Source: Hedera helix (taxonomy: Eukaryota; Streptophyta; Magnoliopsida; Apiales; Araliaceae). From it: a stretch of 64,000 nt of DNA. Under the pieces are notes generated by a model that saw only the letters and a program-made list of their open reading frames with translations, made no database searches and was not told where the DNA came from. The stretch lies in the NCBI GenBank assembly GCA_947179155.2, contig OX359273.1:16438875-16502874 (forward strand), read 5' to 3'. The position numbers and the translations under genes are program-made. Of this stretch, positions 48,001 to 60,449 are shown in pieces. The first letter of the stretch is position 1; every line of letters starts with the position of its first letter.

Positions 48001-48478
48001 AGCACAAGACAGGCAAAAGAATAATGCGGACCAACATCGACAAAAAAGAGAATTTGACATAGGGTCCCACGTGTTTCTAAAAGTATCTTCGTGGAAAGGG
48101 AAAATAAGATTTGGAAAGAAAGGAAAGTTGAGCCCAAGATTTATTGGACCTTTTGAAGTACTGAGAAGGATAGGAGAGGTAGCCTATGCAGTGGCATTAC
48201 CTCCGGAGTTAGAACACATACATAATGTATTTCATGTGTCGGTATTAAGGCCGTACAAACCAGATTATAAGCACGTAATTGAGTATGAGCCAATTCAAAT
48301 CGAAAAGGATTTAACGTATGAAGAAACTCCTGTTCAAATCATCGACATGAAGGAGCAGATTTTAAGGAAAAAGGTGATCCCTTCTGTAAAGGTGGTATGG
48401 AGAAATCATAATTTGGAAGAAGCAACATGGGAGTTAGAAGAGAAAATGAGGAAAGAATATCCAAGTCTATTTATGTAA
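45057..48478 (+). pseudogene. Element E pol polyprotein (protease-RT-RNase H-integrase-chromodomain), chromovirus type
   Basis: Near-complete Ty3/gypsy pol in the order PR-RT-RH-INT. Protease: VLFDSCATCSFIS (Cys in place of Gly) and FDVILGMDWLYSHGAMIDC. RT: FPDELPGLL, PYRMAPVELKE, SPWGAPVLFVKKKDG, FSKIDLRSGYHQL and FIDDILIYSK (about 46146). RNase H: GFVVYSDASYKGLG, AYASRQLKDFEKRYPTHDLE, YTDHKSLKYIF and ANVVADALSRK. Integrase: HPGNTKMY...CLTCQRVK zinc finger, MDFVVGLP, IVSDRDP and QSERTI*TLEDML, so D, D and E are all visible. Tail: HNVFHVSVLRPYKPD and chromodomain-like KVVWRNHNLEEATWELEE. Breaks: stops at 46263, about 46302, 47637 and 47744, and a frameshift near 47475. The layout and long LTRs suggest a Tekay/Del-like chromovirus. 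Confidence 0.92.
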
Positions 48479-48510
48479 ATTTGTAATAGTGATTCCGGGG
48501 ACGGAATCCT

Positions 48511-48527
48511 TGTAAGGAGGGAAGAAA
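48511..48527 (+). promoter_or_regulatory. Polypurine tract of element E
   Basis: TGTAAGGAGGGAAGAAA immediately before the TG of the 3' LTR; it primes plus-strand DNA synthesis in LTR elements. It follows 'gattccggggacggaatcc', a short inverted repeat common before gypsy polypurine tracts. Confidence 0.8.
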
Positions 48528-50039
48528 TGTAATGATACGCATTTTGAAATATATGAAATTATAATTTACAAATGGATATTAAAATTTTGAATGAGATATT
48601 AATGGAAATTAAATATTTGGAGGTATGACAAGCAATTTGGGACAAGTGGATTATGGACTATTAGATGGTGGAATTAGATGCAAGATTTATGAAATAAGTT
48701 TGGATTAAAATGGATTGGAATTGGAATTTAAAATAAGCAAATGTAATTAAATAGGAATTAAATTTCTTTAAGGATGTGACAAATGACTAAAGAACATTTA
48801 GCAAGTTAGGAAATGCTATGTGTCCTAGAATAGCTCATTGCCTAGTATGCCCTCATGTATGGGAGGGAAATGACATGTATGCCCTTAAATAAGCATGAGT
48901 TAGTTAACCAACATGTGGTTAAGTGTTGGAACCTTCATGCAACACTCATTTAAGCAAAATTTAAGCATTTTACTTAGCAATATCCAAGTTCATACGCAAG
49001 TTAGCCAAGAAAAGAGAGAAGAGAGAGTTCATAAGGAGGAAGAGAAGGAAAACTAGGGTTTCAAGAGAAGTTGAAGGATTCAAGTCTAAAGGTGATCAAA
49101 GGTAGCAAAATAAGCCATCCAAAGTGGAGAATTAAGTCTTGACAAGGTTTTTATCAAGAAGGAAAGTAGCTAGAAGAAGGTATATCATGTTTAAGACAAG
49201 AAACTTATGATTTGTGTGTTTACATGTTAGAATAGATGAAGCCATACATGTCTTTTGATGATATATGTGTTAACTATGTGAATTATATGCTTCTTGATTG
49301 ATTAGTATGAAACCCTAGTTGATTAAGTTGGGTATAAAAGGTGGTGCACTATTCACATGAATATTCAAGCTAAAAATTATGAGCTAAGGTATGATTATGT
49401 GTTATAAGCGGCTAGACATGATGAAAACCTTGTTTGAGAGGTTAAAGGTGTTTGTTACATGCATTATCATATGTTCAGAAGCATCATAGAAACATAGATG
49501 GTTTCAAATGTATATTTCATGAAAGAGAATTGAATATTAGGCTATACTCTTTGGAGGAATCAAATTATAATCTGTAAAGTGCATTGAAAGTTACAACTAG
49601 AAGTTATATGTGAATATCAAGTTGTTATATGTGTTCATGTTTATGTATATGATGTATAGATAAGATCGTCTCAAAGTGGTTTTAGTGATAAGTTTTGGTC
49701 AAGTTATTGAAAATCCTATTGAGGTGTGATTTTGGCCAAATCATGCAAATGAAGGTTTAAAGTAGCCAAATGGCTAAGTTTTATCAAAATACATAAGTTA
49801 GGATCGTTTTAAAACTCAATTGGTGCTTACGGCGATAATTGACCATTTTAAATGTTTTAAAAACGTTCGCCGGCACCTAAAATTGAATCTTTTGAAAAAT
49901 AGGTTCAAAAATCAATTTTTAAATGTTTTGAAGGCCCATGCATGTCAATTACATGTTTTATATGTTAAATGACTTGTTGGAATTCAAAGATATTAGTTTG
50001 GGCAAAAAATAGCATTGATTTTCAAAAGAAATTTTTTTT

Positions 50040-50215
50040 TGAAAAACCAGTACTGCGCTGGGGCGTAGTATTTTATTCCTGGAACTGCGCCGGGGCGCAG
50101 TGCGTCTGCATGGACCACGCCGGGGCGAGATCAAGGCAAGCCGGGGCGCAGTCTCGGCTCGGCTGAGGCAATCTCGTGGCCAGCGAGATGTTATGACAAA
50201 AACATGGCGCCGGGG
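50040..50215. other. GC-rich island in LTR E with repeated GCCGGGGCG
   Basis: Five copies of GC[CT]GGGGCG within 175 bp, several extended to a palindrome such as CTGCGCCGGGGCGCAG, inside otherwise AT-rich LTR. Overlapping open frames here are by-products of high GC. Confidence 0.8.
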
Positions 50216-51160
50216 CGCCATGTCCTGGATTTTAAAAAAAAATAAATTATTTTATTCCAAAAATGAAATATTTTGATATTAAATTATATGATTACATATG
50301 TAAACCATAATTTGATCAATATGGTAGATATTAAGATTTAAATAAATGATGTGTTATGTGATTAGGGTTATGTAAAGCTAGGTGATAGCTTGTATAACAA
50401 GTTATGGCATGCATGTGTACATAACTAATGCATGAACCAATATTATGGTCATGTAGGTTATAGACGGGATAATATTTTACCAGTTGTGATAGACGAGGAC
50501 CCAGGCAAGTTTCCTGATTGAACTTTTAATTGTCGTTTCTAGAACAAACATTCATGTTGTGTATTCATATTATCATTTAAAGTTCATTCCTTATTGAACT
50601 ATATTGAAAAGGTCGATGCCAATTTTGAGTCTGGCTAGACACATGAAATGTTTCATGTTAAATTCAGCTTTTGGTTGTTATGTTCTCCAATCCACATTGT
50701 TGTGGTGCGGACTCTATGATATGCTGTAACAGAACAACACTATATAAAAAAATGGGGAATAAAGGATAAAGGAAATGAAATAATTATGACGTGGTTGCGT
50801 CGTTAGATGTTTGTTGTGCACAATATAAAGTACGATGGGCTGATCACCCAGAGTACGCATCTAAATTGGTGTTATTACCTCTTGGGCAATGTCAGTCTTT
50901 GTGATTGAGATTGTTCTTAATTAATTTGGGCAGTATCGGTCTTAATGATTGATATTGTTCTTAACGTGTTCTTGGTCTTATGACCATACAGCAATTAAAA
51001 TCCTTTGTCCTCAGATAATTATGTTCATGTTGTGTTATAATTTCCTCATCCTCTGTTGAAATGCTACAGACCAACATTGATATGTACACCTCTATTCCAT
51101 TGTAAATGATTTATATGTATCATTCTGAAACATCATATTATCTAGTATTTATTTACTTGC

Positions 51161-51178
51161 TGAGCTATTTGAAGCTCA
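51161..51178. promoter_or_regulatory. Conserved LTR hairpin (E copy)
   Basis: TGAGCT-ATTTGA-AGCTCA, perfect 6-bp stem, 353 bp before the LTR end, in the context CTTGC(hairpin)CTTTTGC. Confidence 0.6.
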
Positions 51179-51401
51179 CTTTTGCTTTCATTCATGATAT
51201 TTCAGCTAAACCAGAGAAGACCGAGGGGTTGAGTGTAGATAAGGGTAAAGGAAAAGCCAACCAGCAGTAGATGTGTTATTATTGTAACTATTGTGTAATT
51301 ATTATTATATTTTGTAATATGTCAGGTACGACAGTTTATATGTATAAAGGTACGTAGAACATGGGATTAGTTTTGTATGGATGTAAATTAAGTTGTTGTT
51401 G

Positions 51402-51402
<1 letters not shown>

Positions 51403-51437
<35 letters not shown>
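51403..51437. repeat. (TTA)n microsatellite
   Basis: About twelve TTA/ATT units within LTR E. Confidence 0.9.
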
Positions 51438-51438
<1 letters not shown>

Positions 51439-51531
51439 GATATTCAGATTGGATGTATGAGATGACAGGGTAGAATAGTTACGTGAGCACCAAACCTGTG
51501 GTACAAGGGACTCGGATTTAGGGGCGTCACA

Positions 51532-54368
51532 TAAGCTCTAGAGAAAAAGTAAGCATACCTTTATGAGATTGAGAATCACCAAGGAAATTGCTAGAGAATA
51601 GTTTATGAGGAGTCATAAGCTAAGTTCATATCAAGAAGAAGAAGAGCATCAATGCCCAATAGGTTCAAAAGTGTTTTATCTTTTCCTTAGTGCACTTTTG
51701 TAGTCTAAATATGTTTTGAACGGTTAAAATGTATTTTTAATCGATCAAAAGTTATTTTGATGCATGTTCTAGAAGTCTAAAACTATGATATATAAATATA
51801 TTCATAGTTTGATATAGTTAATACAAGTATTGGTATGTGTTATATGCAAATAAAGGTAAGAAAAGTCCATATAGTGATTTATTGGTAAAACCCTAGATGT
51901 TTCGATTTTAAATTTCTTGTCAAAACATTTTCAAAAATGTGATCGAACTATGAAATGTTGTAAAACAAGAAGTTAGGAAGACAACAACACTAAGTTGATG
52001 TCATTTGAATGTGTAGATTTCATTGTATTCAAGATTGAACCAATAAAACCAAGGATTTGTGAAGTTAGTTTTCTCTTTGTCATTGTGAGAGATTTAAAGC
52101 CTACTTAGGTTTGGAATTAGGATTAGTGATCTAAAGAAAAGTTGTAGACCATGAAATTCTAATGAATTTAGACTCAAGAATTACCTCTAAATGTTTTCGT
52201 ATGACAAAGTTATGGCCAAATTACTGAGAGAGGTTCCGACAGCCAAACCCTCGGCGTCTAGACGGTACGCCCGGTCACTTTTTGATTCTGTCCATGGGCA
52301 TAGATACACCCCAGAAATGCCTTGGGACGACGTCTTTACGCCCATGTTTGAAAAAAAAATTTGATTTTTGGTTCAGACTTGTTCGGAACTGAAAGTTTCG
52401 CTTGTCGGACATTGTAAAATTTAACAAATAGTAATTACACTATTGAAATAAAGATAAGCTTTGGTAAGAGAGTCTATTAGTGACTTAATTGTATCTAAAT
52501 GTTTAAAATAAAGACTAAAGTTAAAACAATTAAAAGTTAACTATTGGTATTGTTTGAAGAATATTAAAATATTATTAAATGATGAATAATATTAGTATAA
52601 GATTAAAAAGTTATTAAATGAGTAATAACATTAGTATATGATAAAAATATTATTAAATAATTAATGACATTAATAAGTGATTAAAATATTATTAAATGGT
52701 TCATAATATTAATAAGTGATTAAAATATTATTAAATGAATAATAATATTAATAAGTGATTAAAATATTATTAAATAATTAATAATATTTGTAAGAGATTA
52801 AAATATTATTAAATGGTTAATAATATTAGTAAGAGATTAAAATATTATTAAATGGTTAATAATATTAATAAGTGATTAAAATATTATTAAATGGTTAATA
52901 ATATTAATAATTATATAAATATTATTAAATGGTTAATAATATTAGTAAGAGATTAAAATATTATTAAATGATTAATAATATTAGTAAGAGTTTAAAATAG
53001 TATTAAATGGTTAATAATATTAATAAGTGATTAAAATATTATTAACTGGTTAATAATATTATTAGTAAGAGATTAAAATAATATTAAATGATTAATAATG
53101 TTAATATATGATTAAAATATTATTAAATGATTAATAATATTAGTAAGAGATTAAAATAGTATTAAATAGTTAATAATATTAATAAGTGATTAAAATATTA
53201 TTAAATGGTTAATAATATTTGAATGTAGTTGTATATTATCAACGGTAGATAATATTTTGAGGTATTTGATACATTATTAAATGTCCGAATCATTAAATTA
53301 TGTAAAAGAAGAAAGTTTAATTGAATTAAACCAAGGTATGCATCAATTAGTGACAAACATTAGATAATTTATAAAATATAGGTTGTATGAAGAACGCAAG
53401 GTATTAGTGAAAGTTGGATAAGCTTACCCGACATGTCCAATTAGGTTTGGGCTAGGGTTTTTGTTCGGAAGTCAAAAGTTCGTTTATTGAACATTTTAAA
53501 AGTTAATAGATTGAAGGTAAGGTCTTAAGTTAAGACTAATTTATAGTCATTATAACTAATGATTATGCCAATTTTATATATAAATTGTAGGTTGAACGAA
53601 TGACGCAAATAAGCGTAAATGGTAGAAGCGAACCAGACAAGTTTTTTCAGAAGTTGCTTCTATGTGCATTGCTATGTTATAATATGATGTTAAATTGTTA
53701 ATAGGGAGATACATTGATGATATTTGTGATATGTGAACAACATGAGATATAGTTACATGTGAAATATGTACATATATGAAGCATGATTTGCTAGATGCTA
53801 GTTGTTTATTGTATGTGATGCATAAGAAGTATGAAGCATTCATAAACTGAAAAACATGAAATGCATGATGTTAGAATAAAATGCAGAGCATGTATAATAT
53901 GTGAAGCATGTAATGTGTTATGTGTAACTGTTAAACTTGCTGAGCTGTCGTGCCCACTCTTGCTTAAAACCAACATTTTTAGATAGTGCAAGTTATTCAA
54001 AATTTTTGATAAAGATCAAGAAACAAGAGTGCATATTACATTCACTGAAGGTCTAGCTCGACCATTGTAGATATCAGTCCGAATTTGACAGCTAAAATGA
54101 TTGTGTAGTATAAGAATTGGTTGGTATGTAATATGAGTGTTAAATACTCAAATCAATCGTAATAGAATGTTGTATTATGTATGATATTGAGACATACTAA
54201 GAATGTCTAAAGTTTCGATTCTGGAATTTAAAGAGATGTTGTAAAATTGTAAATAAATGATTATTTAACAATTATAATATTGTTGTAATTCATGAACAAT
54301 AAGAAAAATATAGTACTAGTGTTGAACCGAATCTGAGGTTCAAGGGACCCAGATTTGGGGTTGTCACA
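51532..54368 (+). mobile_element. LTR C2, second part
   Basis: Picks up after LTR E and ends GGGGTTGTCACA at 54368. Together with 43283-44140 it gives about 3.7 kb, a length in keeping with the other LTRs, so element E probably inserted into LTR C2 and later lost its 5' end. Contains a GC-richer patch (52220-52345), the 39-bp minisatellite and a decayed hairpin (53941-53956). Confidence 0.6.
52563..53220 (+). repeat. 39-bp AT-rich minisatellite (~17 units) in LTR C2
   Basis: Units start TTAAATGGTTAATAATATTA and continue with either 'ataagtgatt' or 'gtaagagatt' plus 'aaaatatta'. The two unit types partly alternate, suggesting a 78-bp higher-order unit. The same array, inverted, is in C1 at 14735-15100. 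Confidence 0.9.
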
Positions 54369-56115
54369 TTGGCGTCCCGACGTTTATGCTCTTGCCCATA
54401 ATCAGCCAGTCAGGGTCAAGTGACCATTTTTGGCTTGAATCATCTTTCAGATGATGCATTATTTTGGCATAAAAATTATTTTTAGGTGTACTATACATGG
54501 CATATTACACCGACATGTTAAATTTGGAGATAAACAACATCATAATTACAATTGATAATCTGGTCAAACAGCTGTGTCAGACTGTTCTTTCGTTTCTGGG
54601 CAGCCCATAATTCTGGGTTTTCCATAATTCATGATCGTCTGAGCACTTTCCAACAAGCATATCTCTCTGGATATTAATCAGATTGAAATTATTTTTACTT
54701 CTAGGTCTTGACTACATGGCATACTATAACTACAAACCTTAAAATGGACTAAACTAACAACATAATTGAATCTACAAGCCTGATAAAGTACCCTGTTAGA
54801 CTGCTTTTTAGGGTTCTTGGACATAAAGTAATTTTCAATTATTTCATGTATCTAGATGTTATGAAATCATGTTTTAACAACTCAAATCTCCTTTTAACAT
54901 AAGATCAGTCATTTCTAAATATTTTATCATAACATCTAACAAAGGATTATATATCTATAAGAAAATTAGGGTTTTTGTACATTTTGAAGAATTTCTAGAT
55001 CTTGATCCTATGATTTTAATCAAGGCTTGAAATAACTTATATATAAACTTAATTTGAGAATGTTTTTTCTTGTGCATTCATGGGTTTCAATAATGAATTG
55101 AGGTTGCTATTTATAGGAGAGTTAGGATTAGGGTTTTATGATCTTTAAACCAAACTTCTCCAACAACCTTAACAAAAGATCAAACCTCTTCATTTTGGCC
55201 AAATTTTTGAGCTTAATTAATGCCATTTAATTCATTTTAGTCATCACATAATATGACATCATCTCCAATTTGAATGGTTAAGATCTAGCCTACCATTTGA
55301 TAAAGTAAGAGGATATCAATTTGATTTTCTCAAGCTTAAAGTGGCTGGCCATTTAGGGGTATTTTGGTCTTTTTAACTTTTGGTTTCAAGGGTATTTTAC
55401 TCTTATCATAAGTTATCATTTGATTGGCGGATTAATGAATTAATTAACTAATCAAATTTATTTAGTTTAACCTTAATTTGGATTAAGTATACTAATTTTG
55501 TATAGTTTACTTTTACTATTCATGGTTGAATTTTTTGTATTTATACAGTATAATTTTTGTATTATTTTCGTATTCTATCCGTATAATTTTTGTATATTAC
55601 GAATATTTATGAATACTAATAAGGTTAGGTTATAACCCTTAGAGTTTAAACCCTTAGGATTTTTAGGTTTAGGGTTTAAGTTTTAACCTTTTTTAGGTTT
55701 TTTGAAACCATAAAATTAAGTTTTCTCCAAAATATCTTCTTGATTTTATTAAGTGTTAAAGTTGGATCCTTAAACCATACCACAAAATCCTACACATATA
55801 AAATCACATAACACATAATTTAATCTTTGTATATTACATAACATATAGATTAGGTTAAAGAATTATAACTTTTAATTGTATACGATCGTAGTTTCGATTT
55901 GTATTTATTCTTTAAGATAACTCATAGTATACTCGAGCAATCATTCTTAAGTTTTGAATTGTCACCTGTATATAGTTCTTTTCGCATCATATTTGAAATG
56001 TTTGAGATATTACATTCAACACAACTTATAAGAATATCGTCCTTGAAATTACAATATGTTAAATAAGTTATTTAATATCACATTTATAAGTTCTATAAAT
56101 ATTCAAGATATTACA
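54369..56115 (-). mobile_element. LTR D2 (minus, 3'-end portion lost)
   Basis: Begins abruptly after LTR C2 with 'ttggcgtcccgacg', matching D1 from about 18100. A TATA box lies at 55107-55116. The right end is CAAGATATTACA at 56115, followed by the minus-strand polypurine/internal sequence. An additional similar junction, GAGATATTACA, lies about 100 bp earlier at 56014. Confidence 0.65.
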
Positions 56116-57654
56116 TTCTTCCATCCTTATAAAAATTTCATCCTTGAAATTATCTCCAACTTAAGTCTTCAATATGAATATCCTTAATTTATCTTTACTC
56201 ACATCAAATTTCTAATACTTAAATTAGGTTTAAAATGTTCAATCTTAACCTTTCTTTACACCATTATAGGTTTCAAAACTTTAATCGTACTTTATTTCAC
56301 TATGAACATTTCATCAGACTAGGATTACTCTACTCTTATCATTTAATTGATACTGATGGGTCAATAAAACCCTGAACTTTCTTAAATATAATGGGTGTTA
56401 TATGACCTACAAACGTTTAACAATCACCAGGATTGATAAAGACTCTCTTTGTATAGCAATAAAATAAGATTGATAATACACTCTATGTTTAACAATTATA
56501 AAGACTGAAAAATACTAATAACAGTACTTTAGGTAATCAACCTTTAATACCACATATCTTGTATGACTTTTAGAATATCCGTATTCATTAGATTACTAAC
56601 ATGTCGAACTTCATAACAGGGGTTTCTAGCCAGATCAATTGACATTGACTCATCTTTAAACCTTTGAAAACTTTTAAAAATGGATTTTATGATCGTATAC
56701 CACACCTTGCAATAGTACGTTGATGATTCATCATTTATCACATCCACGCCAGGTTCCATGGTGTGTTGATGAAAAATTTATTTTTATTTTTTTAATTTAA
56801 TTTTGTCTATCTTGAATAATTAACATAGACATAAGAATAACATAGCTCTCAAAATTTTCTTATTTTTGCAAATTAATTTTATGACTTTATCATATCCACA
56901 TCATGTAACAGTGCGTTGATGACCTACGATCATAACCACATCGTTTTACTATGTGTTTGATAATAAATTCACTTAACTCTGTCTAGCTTGAAAAATTAGC
57001 ATAGACATAAAAAAAAATTCTAGTTCAACTAATGAACAATTCTTTTCAAAGGGACCCAAGTGCGAATAAATGCATGAAGATTTAGCATAGCTAGAAGATT
57101 TTGAAATATCCTTAATCCTCTATCATTTTCACTATTCTCTAACTTTAACATAAGTTTTGTAAATATATAGTAATATAGTAAACTGATTGGTTATTTTAAA
57201 CCCCAAGAACAAAAATATTAGTTCCCCTTCTTATCATTGCGGGGATGAAAATGTCTCAGATCATATTGATATGTTTCAACACCTCCCTGAATACGACAAT
57301 TTCATAGCCACATCTCATAAGTCAGTTCGACTGACATATCATAGCCCTAGCCCATAAGGGTTCGTTCACTCAATAACTAACATACAAATATCTTTAAAAC
57401 TATAGCTTTGACATAACTACTAATAACTAATAAATATATATATGAGAAAAGAAACAACTTCTCAGAATATATACAAAGAAAAAGTTAGACACAAGATTTT
57501 AATTTACTTATCAATATAGTGAATGAGTGTTTCATCCACCCAGAACTAATGAATCAGTTCTCCATCAAATCAACACTATCATCAAATGATCTCATTCAGT
57601 GTGTAACCTGGTTTGAAAACACTGACCATAAATCATTCATACCAACAGTGTAGT
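56116..57654 (-). mobile_element. Non-coding internal region of element D2
   Basis: No ORF with known domains. Contains the shared module (56530-57115): 'gtctatcttgaataattaacatagac' (56803), 'gtctagcttgaaaaattagcatagac' (56985) and 'agcatagctagaagattttgaaatatcc' (about 57082), matching element B and C2 internal DNA. A degenerate 'cattcataccaac' near 57636 could be a decayed PBS. Confidence 0.55.
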
Positions 57655-58435
57655 TGTAATGACTAAGAAAATTTGTATAATATTTTATTTTCAATGAAAT
57701 CATCTGAATTTAAATTCTTTTATGAGATGAAAATATACTTAAATTGAGAATACAAGGAAAACTAACATGCAATTAATTTAAAATGATGTGTAATTAAATT
57801 ACTTGAGTGATGAATTAAATTTTGGAATTATCAAAATAATAACTTAAATATGAGTCATTAAAGGCTAGAGTGGTATATTAATAAATTAATTAGTGTATTG
57901 AGGTAATATTTTGAGACCCCAAATAATTAATTAACATTTTGAGTTATGGGGCAATTGAAATGAATGAGCAAGGGTAAGTTATAATTGGTCCAAACTTATT
58001 TTCTGTGTGACCCAAATTTGGACTTGTTGGTTGCTATTAGATTTTAGCCCAAATGTATTAGTCATTTTGGGGTGAGGGATTCTTATTAGTCTAAGTTTAA
58101 GTGAATTTTAGCAAGTCTATAAGTTGCCAAGGGTCCAATACCTAATTAATTCCCAGCCTAAACCGTGAAGTCCATGAAGCATGTTAAGAGTGACTCTCAA
58201 TTTGGGACAACATGTTGTGACTGGAACTTGAAATCAGGGGACTAGATATTTGGTAAGCGGCACCGCAAATCTCTAGGGGCTATAATGGAGGCCATCTCAG
58301 TAGCTCTAGAAGGTGAATTATAAGGCAAACCGGAGGTCCTTGACTGTTATAACAAGGAGGAACCTTAGCTATAATACTCAGCTTAATGGCATTCCAAAAC
58401 TTCATCATTTGCCAAGTAAAATGGGAATATCAAAG

Positions 58436-58441
<6 letters not shown>

Positions 58442-58485
<44 letters not shown>
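58442..58485. repeat. (GA)22 microsatellite
   Basis: Pure GA run in LTR F. Its place is comparable to the (GA)n tract downstream of the TATA box in LTR C1. Confidence 0.95.
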
Positions 58486-58487
<2 letters not shown>

Positions 58488-59349
58488 ACGACTGAGCAAG
58501 GAGAAGGAGAAGGAAGCAGCTCAGAGTTTTAGCAAAGGTATAATAATTGCTCTTCATCAAACTCCATTAATTTCAAGCTTTGGTATGTTCACATAAGTGA
58601 TTGTTGGCTTACTTGCTTGTGGGAGTTTTGTTGTGTTTAGAGGCTCATGAAGGACCCGGTGATATAAGGATGGTTAATGCGAATGAAGATTATGTGATTT
58701 ATGTGCTTAGATAGTTATAACTTGTATATACTTGAAGGATGCATACTAAGTATTTGTCAAAATTCTCAAGAGAAGAGAATTTATATGTTTCATGGTTAAA
58801 GTGTGATTTTTAAACCCAAGGGTTTTATATGAGTGTAGGTTATTAGAACCTAGCATGTCATGACGATTAAAACCAAGAATTGAAGTATATTTTATGAGCT
58901 TAATAAAAGAGGGTGTTATGTGTTCCAAGTTAAGATGATTTATGTATTGAGTTTGTAAACAAGATTGTTTGTATGTGAGTGTTGAATCATGAGAAACTTA
59001 AGAAGATTTGGCGTTGAGCTAGGTAAACATGATGTTGTATGAGCCCATTATGGGATATGAAAACACTGTAGGAAATGTTGTTAGATGTCAAGCCAACACG
59101 TATGCTATCTTTTAAATAAATGGGTGCGTTTTCATGTGATGAAATTCTATCTTGAACTATATTGATCACATATTTCATAGAGAAATCCATGGAAAACTTT
59201 GCTTTCACAAGTGATTTTGAATATAAATTTGTTGTAGTTAAAGTAAACATACATTATATGAGGGTAAATTGTGTTTTTAAGAACTAAAAATCTTGTATGC
59301 TCAAAGTTTAGGAAATTTGGGAGCAAGAAACCAGCTAAGAAATTTCTGC

Positions 59350-59465
59350 TATGGTAGCGTGGCTGCGCCGCTCCCTTTGTATTTTTGGGGGTGGCCGCGC
59401 CGGCATGGTTTCCAGATTTTCGGTGGGACTGGGGCGGCCGTGCTAGTTCACGGCGCGGGTGCGCC
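59350..59465. other. GC-rich island in LTR F
   Basis: Runs such as GTGGCCGCGCCGGC and GGCGCGGGTGCGCC in otherwise AT-rich DNA, about 1.3 kb before the LTR end, as in LTR E. Confidence 0.75.
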
Positions 59466-60430
59466 ACTTTAAAAAAAATAAAAAGTCTTAAATGAAATTC
59501 ATTAAGTTTTTAGCTATGATATTTTATATTCAAAAGATGGTTTATTATATATATACCTAGAATGAAGCGTCATGAAGTCATTGCGTTATACGAGAAGAGT
59601 TATAAGATAATTACTGAAGTCAACTTTCATGAATAAATATTTTATGTTGTGAGTCATGTACTATATGACCGTATGTGATAAGATGACTTGTATACGATCA
59701 GTAGACCGTATAACACTTAGAACTTTAACGTACGAAGATTCATGACTGTACTTAATTTACAAAGCAATGATATGGTATATGTAGGTCAAATTGGTAACAA
59801 GGTAGAACAGTTAAGTTTAATCAACATATCAGGCAAGTGTCTTATTCTAAACTCTTTACATAATTGTTGTACGAATGCCATGCTTCGCAATTTGTGCACC
59901 TCGTTAGAATATTCATGTATTAAATTGTTCATGATTAAAGTTCTTTTGCATTTGAACTAGACTATCGTACGAAGGTCTAATCCATTTGATCCGGCTAGAC
60001 CATTGTTGCTAGAAATTATTAAATTCAAATAAATTCTTTAAAGCTAAACTAAACCATATTGTTGTGTGGAATCATAATGTAAAACTGATATGAACAAAAC
60101 CCCAATATAGAGAAATTTTTATCAGTTAATTCGATGTAGAAAACAAAACGATATGTATATCCGTAAAGTACAAGAGGCTGATCACCTTAAGTTTGTTGAG
60201 AATATTTTTCATTTATGCATATGTTAAATATTCCGTAGAATAACTGTTCATAACTCATAATTATTCATGGTTATTTATAACCACTTATCATGTTTAACTC
60301 AGTTATTTATCGTTATTGAAGAGCATGTTATTGTTCATGTACTTCACAATTATTGTCTAATTGTGGGATACATTGAGAAGCTTATCTTTGTTTATTTATA
60401 ATAATCCATTATTATATCATTTAAACTTGC

Positions 60431-60449
60431 TGAGCAAATTAGTTGCTCA
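60431..60449. promoter_or_regulatory. Conserved LTR hairpin (F copy)
   Basis: TGAGCAA-ATTAG-TTGCTCA, perfect 7-bp stem and 5-base loop, 297 bp before the LTR end. Confidence 0.65.

Larger units (their letters stand above)
48528..51531 (+). mobile_element. 3' LTR of element E (3.0 kb)
   Basis: TGTAATGATACGC at 48528 to GGGGCGTCACA at 51531. Holds a purine-rich leader-like stretch (about 49012-49075), a GC-rich island with GCCGGGGCG repeats (50040-50215), AGGCAAGT at 50513-50520, the hairpin at 51161-51178, and a (TTA)n run (51403-51437). No 5' LTR of this family is in the window. Confidence 0.85.

Noticed and set aside
49958..50221. Arg/Pro-rich open frames
   Set aside because: By-product of the GCCGGGGCG repeats in LTR E.
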